Assembly (NCBI RefSeq): GCF_013041615.1 | Contig: NZ_JABEPQ010000001.1 | Span: forward strand, 1,170,976 to 1,234,975 | Length of the DNA stretch: 64,000 nucleotides | Source of the DNA: Knoellia koreensis | Lineage (GTDB): Bacteria > Actinomycetota > Actinomycetes > Actinomycetales > Dermatophilaceae | Direction: 5' to 3' | Shown: in pieces, positions 62,438 to 64,000 of the stretch | Layout of the letters: the number at the start of each line of letters is the position of its first letter | Position numbering within the stretch: the first letter of the stretch is position 1 | Program-made: the position numbers and the translations under genes | The notes under the pieces: generated by a model | The model's database searches: none | The model's input: only the letters and a program-made list of their open reading frames with translations | Told to the model about the DNA's origin: nothing

Positions 62438-63595
62438 ATGTCGCGCCCACCCGGCAACCCGGCCCTCGCACCGTTCGGCACCACGATCTTCGCCGAGATG
62501 AGTGCGTTGGCCCTCGAGCACGACGCGATCAACCTCGGGCAGGGATTCCCCGACACGGACGGGCCGCGCGAGATGCTCGATGCCGCAAAGGCGGCGATCG
62601 ACGCCGGGCGCAACCAGTACCCACCGGGCCCTGGGGTGCCGGAACTGCTGGATGCCGTTGCGGCGCATCAGGATCGGTTCTACGGGATCGACCTCGACCC
62701 GCGACGCGAGGTGCTCGTGACGGTCGGTGCGACCGAGGCGATCGCGGCCACGATCCTCGCGTTGTGCGGCCCCGGCGACGAGGTGGTCACCTTCGAGCCC
62801 TACTACGACTCGTATGCCGCGTCGATCGCCCTCGCCGGCGCCACTCGCCGCACCTCGGTGCTGCGCTTCCCGGACTTCGCCGTCGACGAGGAGTCCCTGC
62901 GGGCGGCGTTCTCCCAGCGCACGCGCATGGTGCTGCTCAACACCCCACACAACCCGACCGGCAAGGTGTTCACGCGCTCCGAGCTCGAGCTGATCTGTTC
63001 TCTGGCGTGGGAGTTCGATGCCTGGGTGGTGACCGACGAGGTCTACGAGCACCTCGTGTTCGACGGCGTCGAGCACATCCCGGTCGCGACGCTGCCCGGC
63101 ATGAGGGAGCGGACGCTCACCATCTCCTCGGGCGGCAAGACGTTCTCGGCCACGGGGTGGAAGGTCGGTTGGGTGAGTGGACCGGCCGAGGCGGTCGCGG
63201 CGGTGCGGGCGGTCAAGCAGTTCCTCACCTTCGTGGGGTCGGGGCCGTTCCAGCCGGCCGTCGCCGTGGCCCTGGGCCTCGGTGACGACGTGTACGACGG
63301 GTTGTCGAAGTCGTTGCAGGACAAGCGAGACCTGCTCATCGACGGTCTGCGGTCGGCCGGCCTTGAGGTGTCGGTGCCGGCGGGCACCTACTTCGTCGTG
63401 GCCGATGCCGCTCCGCTCGGCGCGACCGACGGGCTGGCGTTCTGTCGCGAGCTGCCGGCCCGCGCCGGCGTGGTCGCCGTGCCGGTGTCGGTCTTTCACG
63501 ACGACAAGGACGCCGCGAGAACGTTGGTGCGGTTCGCCTTCTGCAAGCGCGACGAGGTGTTGCAGGAGGCCGTGCGCCGCCTGACCGCGCACTGA
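62438..63595 (+). CDS. PLP-dependent class I aminotransferase
   Basis: 385 residues, fold type I. PLP Lys in LTISSGGKTFSATGWKVGW, and INLGQGFPDTDGP, NQYPPGPGVPEL and NTPHNPTGKVF are typical of kynurenine/glutamine transaminase and YbdL-like methionine aminotransferases. Acts on an aromatic or sulfur amino acid probably. Divergent from the M6 protease. Confidence 0.88.
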   Translation: MSRPPGNPALAPFGTTIFAEMSALALEHDAINLGQGFPDTDGPREMLDAAKAAIDAGRNQYPPGPGVPELLDAVAAHQDRFYGIDLDPRREVLVTVGATEAIAATILALCGPGDEVVTFEPYYDSYAASIALAGATRRTSVLRFPDFAVDEESLRAAFSQRTRMVLLNTPHNPTGKVFTRSELELICSLAWEFDAWVVTDEVYEHLVFDGVEHIPVATLPGMRERTLTISSGGKTFSATGWKVGWVSGPAEAVAAVRAVKQFLTFVGSGPFQPAVAVALGLGDDVYDGLSKSLQDKRDLLIDGLRSAGLEVSVPAGTYFVVADAAPLGATDGLAFCRELPARAGVVAVPVSVFHDDKDAARTLVRFAFCKRDEVLQEAVRRLTAH

Positions 63596-63722
63596 AGCGC
63601 TGCCTGTCCCCGCCCACGACCCGAGCGTCACGGTCGTCCACAGGCTCTCCCGGTGAGACTGGCTGTCCACAGGTGGGCCCACGGCCCTCGCCCACCGGCC
63701 GAGTGGTCGCCACCGTGGAGGC

Positions 63723-64000
63723 ATGCCTTCACTCTCCGCCCTGCTGACCGTCACCCTGGTCGGTGGCGCGACCCTGCTCGTCGCGGGAGCGGCGAGCTCC
63801 ACGCCGGCGCAGCGAGCCGGGTCCGGCGAACAGTCCGTCGTGGCACCTGCGCTGCGGGAGCCGACCGGTGCCGGTGCCGCGCCGACCCCGGCTGCTCCCC
63901 CGGGCACCGCGAGCACACGCGCGCCGACCCAGACCGCTCCCCGGGGTCGCTGGCGTTGGCCGATCCTGCCCAGACCACCTGTGGCACGTCCGTTCGACGC
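63723..64000 (+). CDS. Exported protein, probable M23 peptidase N-terminus (partial)
   Basis: The frame is open to the window end (92 codons visible). A signal peptide (LSALLTVTLVGGATLLVAGA) is followed by an Ala/Pro/Thr-rich linker and RWRWPILPRPPVARPFDA, a stretch resembling the segment just before the LytM/M23 catalytic domain in actinobacterial peptidoglycan hydrolases. The catalytic domain is outside the window, so the family call is an inference. Confidence 0.6.
   Translation, partial: MPSLSALLTVTLVGGATLLVAGAASSTPAQRAGSGEQSVVAPALREPTGAGAAPTPAAPPGTASTRAPTQTAPRGRWRWPILPRPPVARPFD

Noticed and set aside
1-64000. GTATGCC as a polar chromosome-segregation (KOPS-like) signal
   Set aside because: By-eye tally gives nearly equal numbers on the two strands, so there is no orientation bias across the window.
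1-64000. CRISPR array, tRNA or rRNA genes, insertion sequences, prophage genes
   Set aside because: No regularly spaced repeats of CRISPR kind, no cloverleaf-like sequence, and no transposase, integrase or structural phage protein was found.

Overview
The window is very GC-rich actinobacterial chromosome with tightly packed genes, many GTG starts and 1- or 4-nt stop/start overlaps (TGATG, ATGA, GTGA). Gene content and order (MEP-pathway dxr-rseP-ispG block, rpsB-tsf, pyrH-frr-cdsA-rlmN, ispG-GNAT-proS) fit a free-living actinomycete; the family Intrasporangiaceae is my guess, from gene complement and protein resemblance only. No tRNA, rRNA, CRISPR array, transposase, integrase or phage gene was seen.

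The minus strand carries a conserved housekeeping backbone that runs, in transcription order, rpsB, tsf, pyrH, frr, cdsA, rlmN, dxr, rseP, ispG, DUF4081-GNAT, a small membrane protein, DoxX, proS, then HAD, TauE/SafE and a P-loop kinase. Accessory blocks sit at a few junctions of it. Between GNAT and ispG (8193-11666): an AraC regulator, a small exported protein, an ECF sigma factor with a beta-propeller partner, a VOC protein and a 41-residue membrane peptide. Between ispG and rseP (12969-18244): a two-component system with a MacB/FtsX-type ABC transporter, and a coiled-coil protein. Between dxr and rlmN (21029-43798): a barnase/barstar pair, a DnaB-like ATPase, a large polyamine region, alkaline phosphatase, LOG and DUF1990 proteins, CopD, DUF4397 and class F sortase genes, purU and a VapBC pair. 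Between pyrH and tsf (47657-55673): an M13 peptidase with a phosphoribosyltransferase, a hydrolase, and an operon of a P-loop NTPase, an ABC exporter and a CapA-like protein.

The polyamine genes form a coherent route: agmatinase (speB) and succinate-semialdehyde dehydrogenase (gabD), the PotABCD importer, a gamma-aminobutyraldehyde dehydrogenase, an Lrp regulator, a putrescine-type aminotransferase and a PuuB-like oxidase. Together they would take up or make putrescine and convert it through GABA to succinate. The potD 5' end carries an apparent single-base frameshift in a six-base homopolymer.

Beyond genes, the window is rich in short repeats. The word GTATGCC (usually GTATGCCGCG) occurs about once per kilobase in both orientations, in coding and non-coding DNA, several times as inverted pairs forming hairpins; this resembles DNA-uptake-sequence behaviour. 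A 67-bp near-perfect palindrome occurs twice, once within the 5' coding region of the PuuB-like oxidase. A second hairpin family (CTTCGGGCCAC ... GTGGCCCGAAG) occupies two convergent gene junctions. No gene-free stretch exceeds 300 bases; the longest are 57711-57977 (divergent rpsB/MFS promoters) and 55222-55487 (leader of the NTPase operon).
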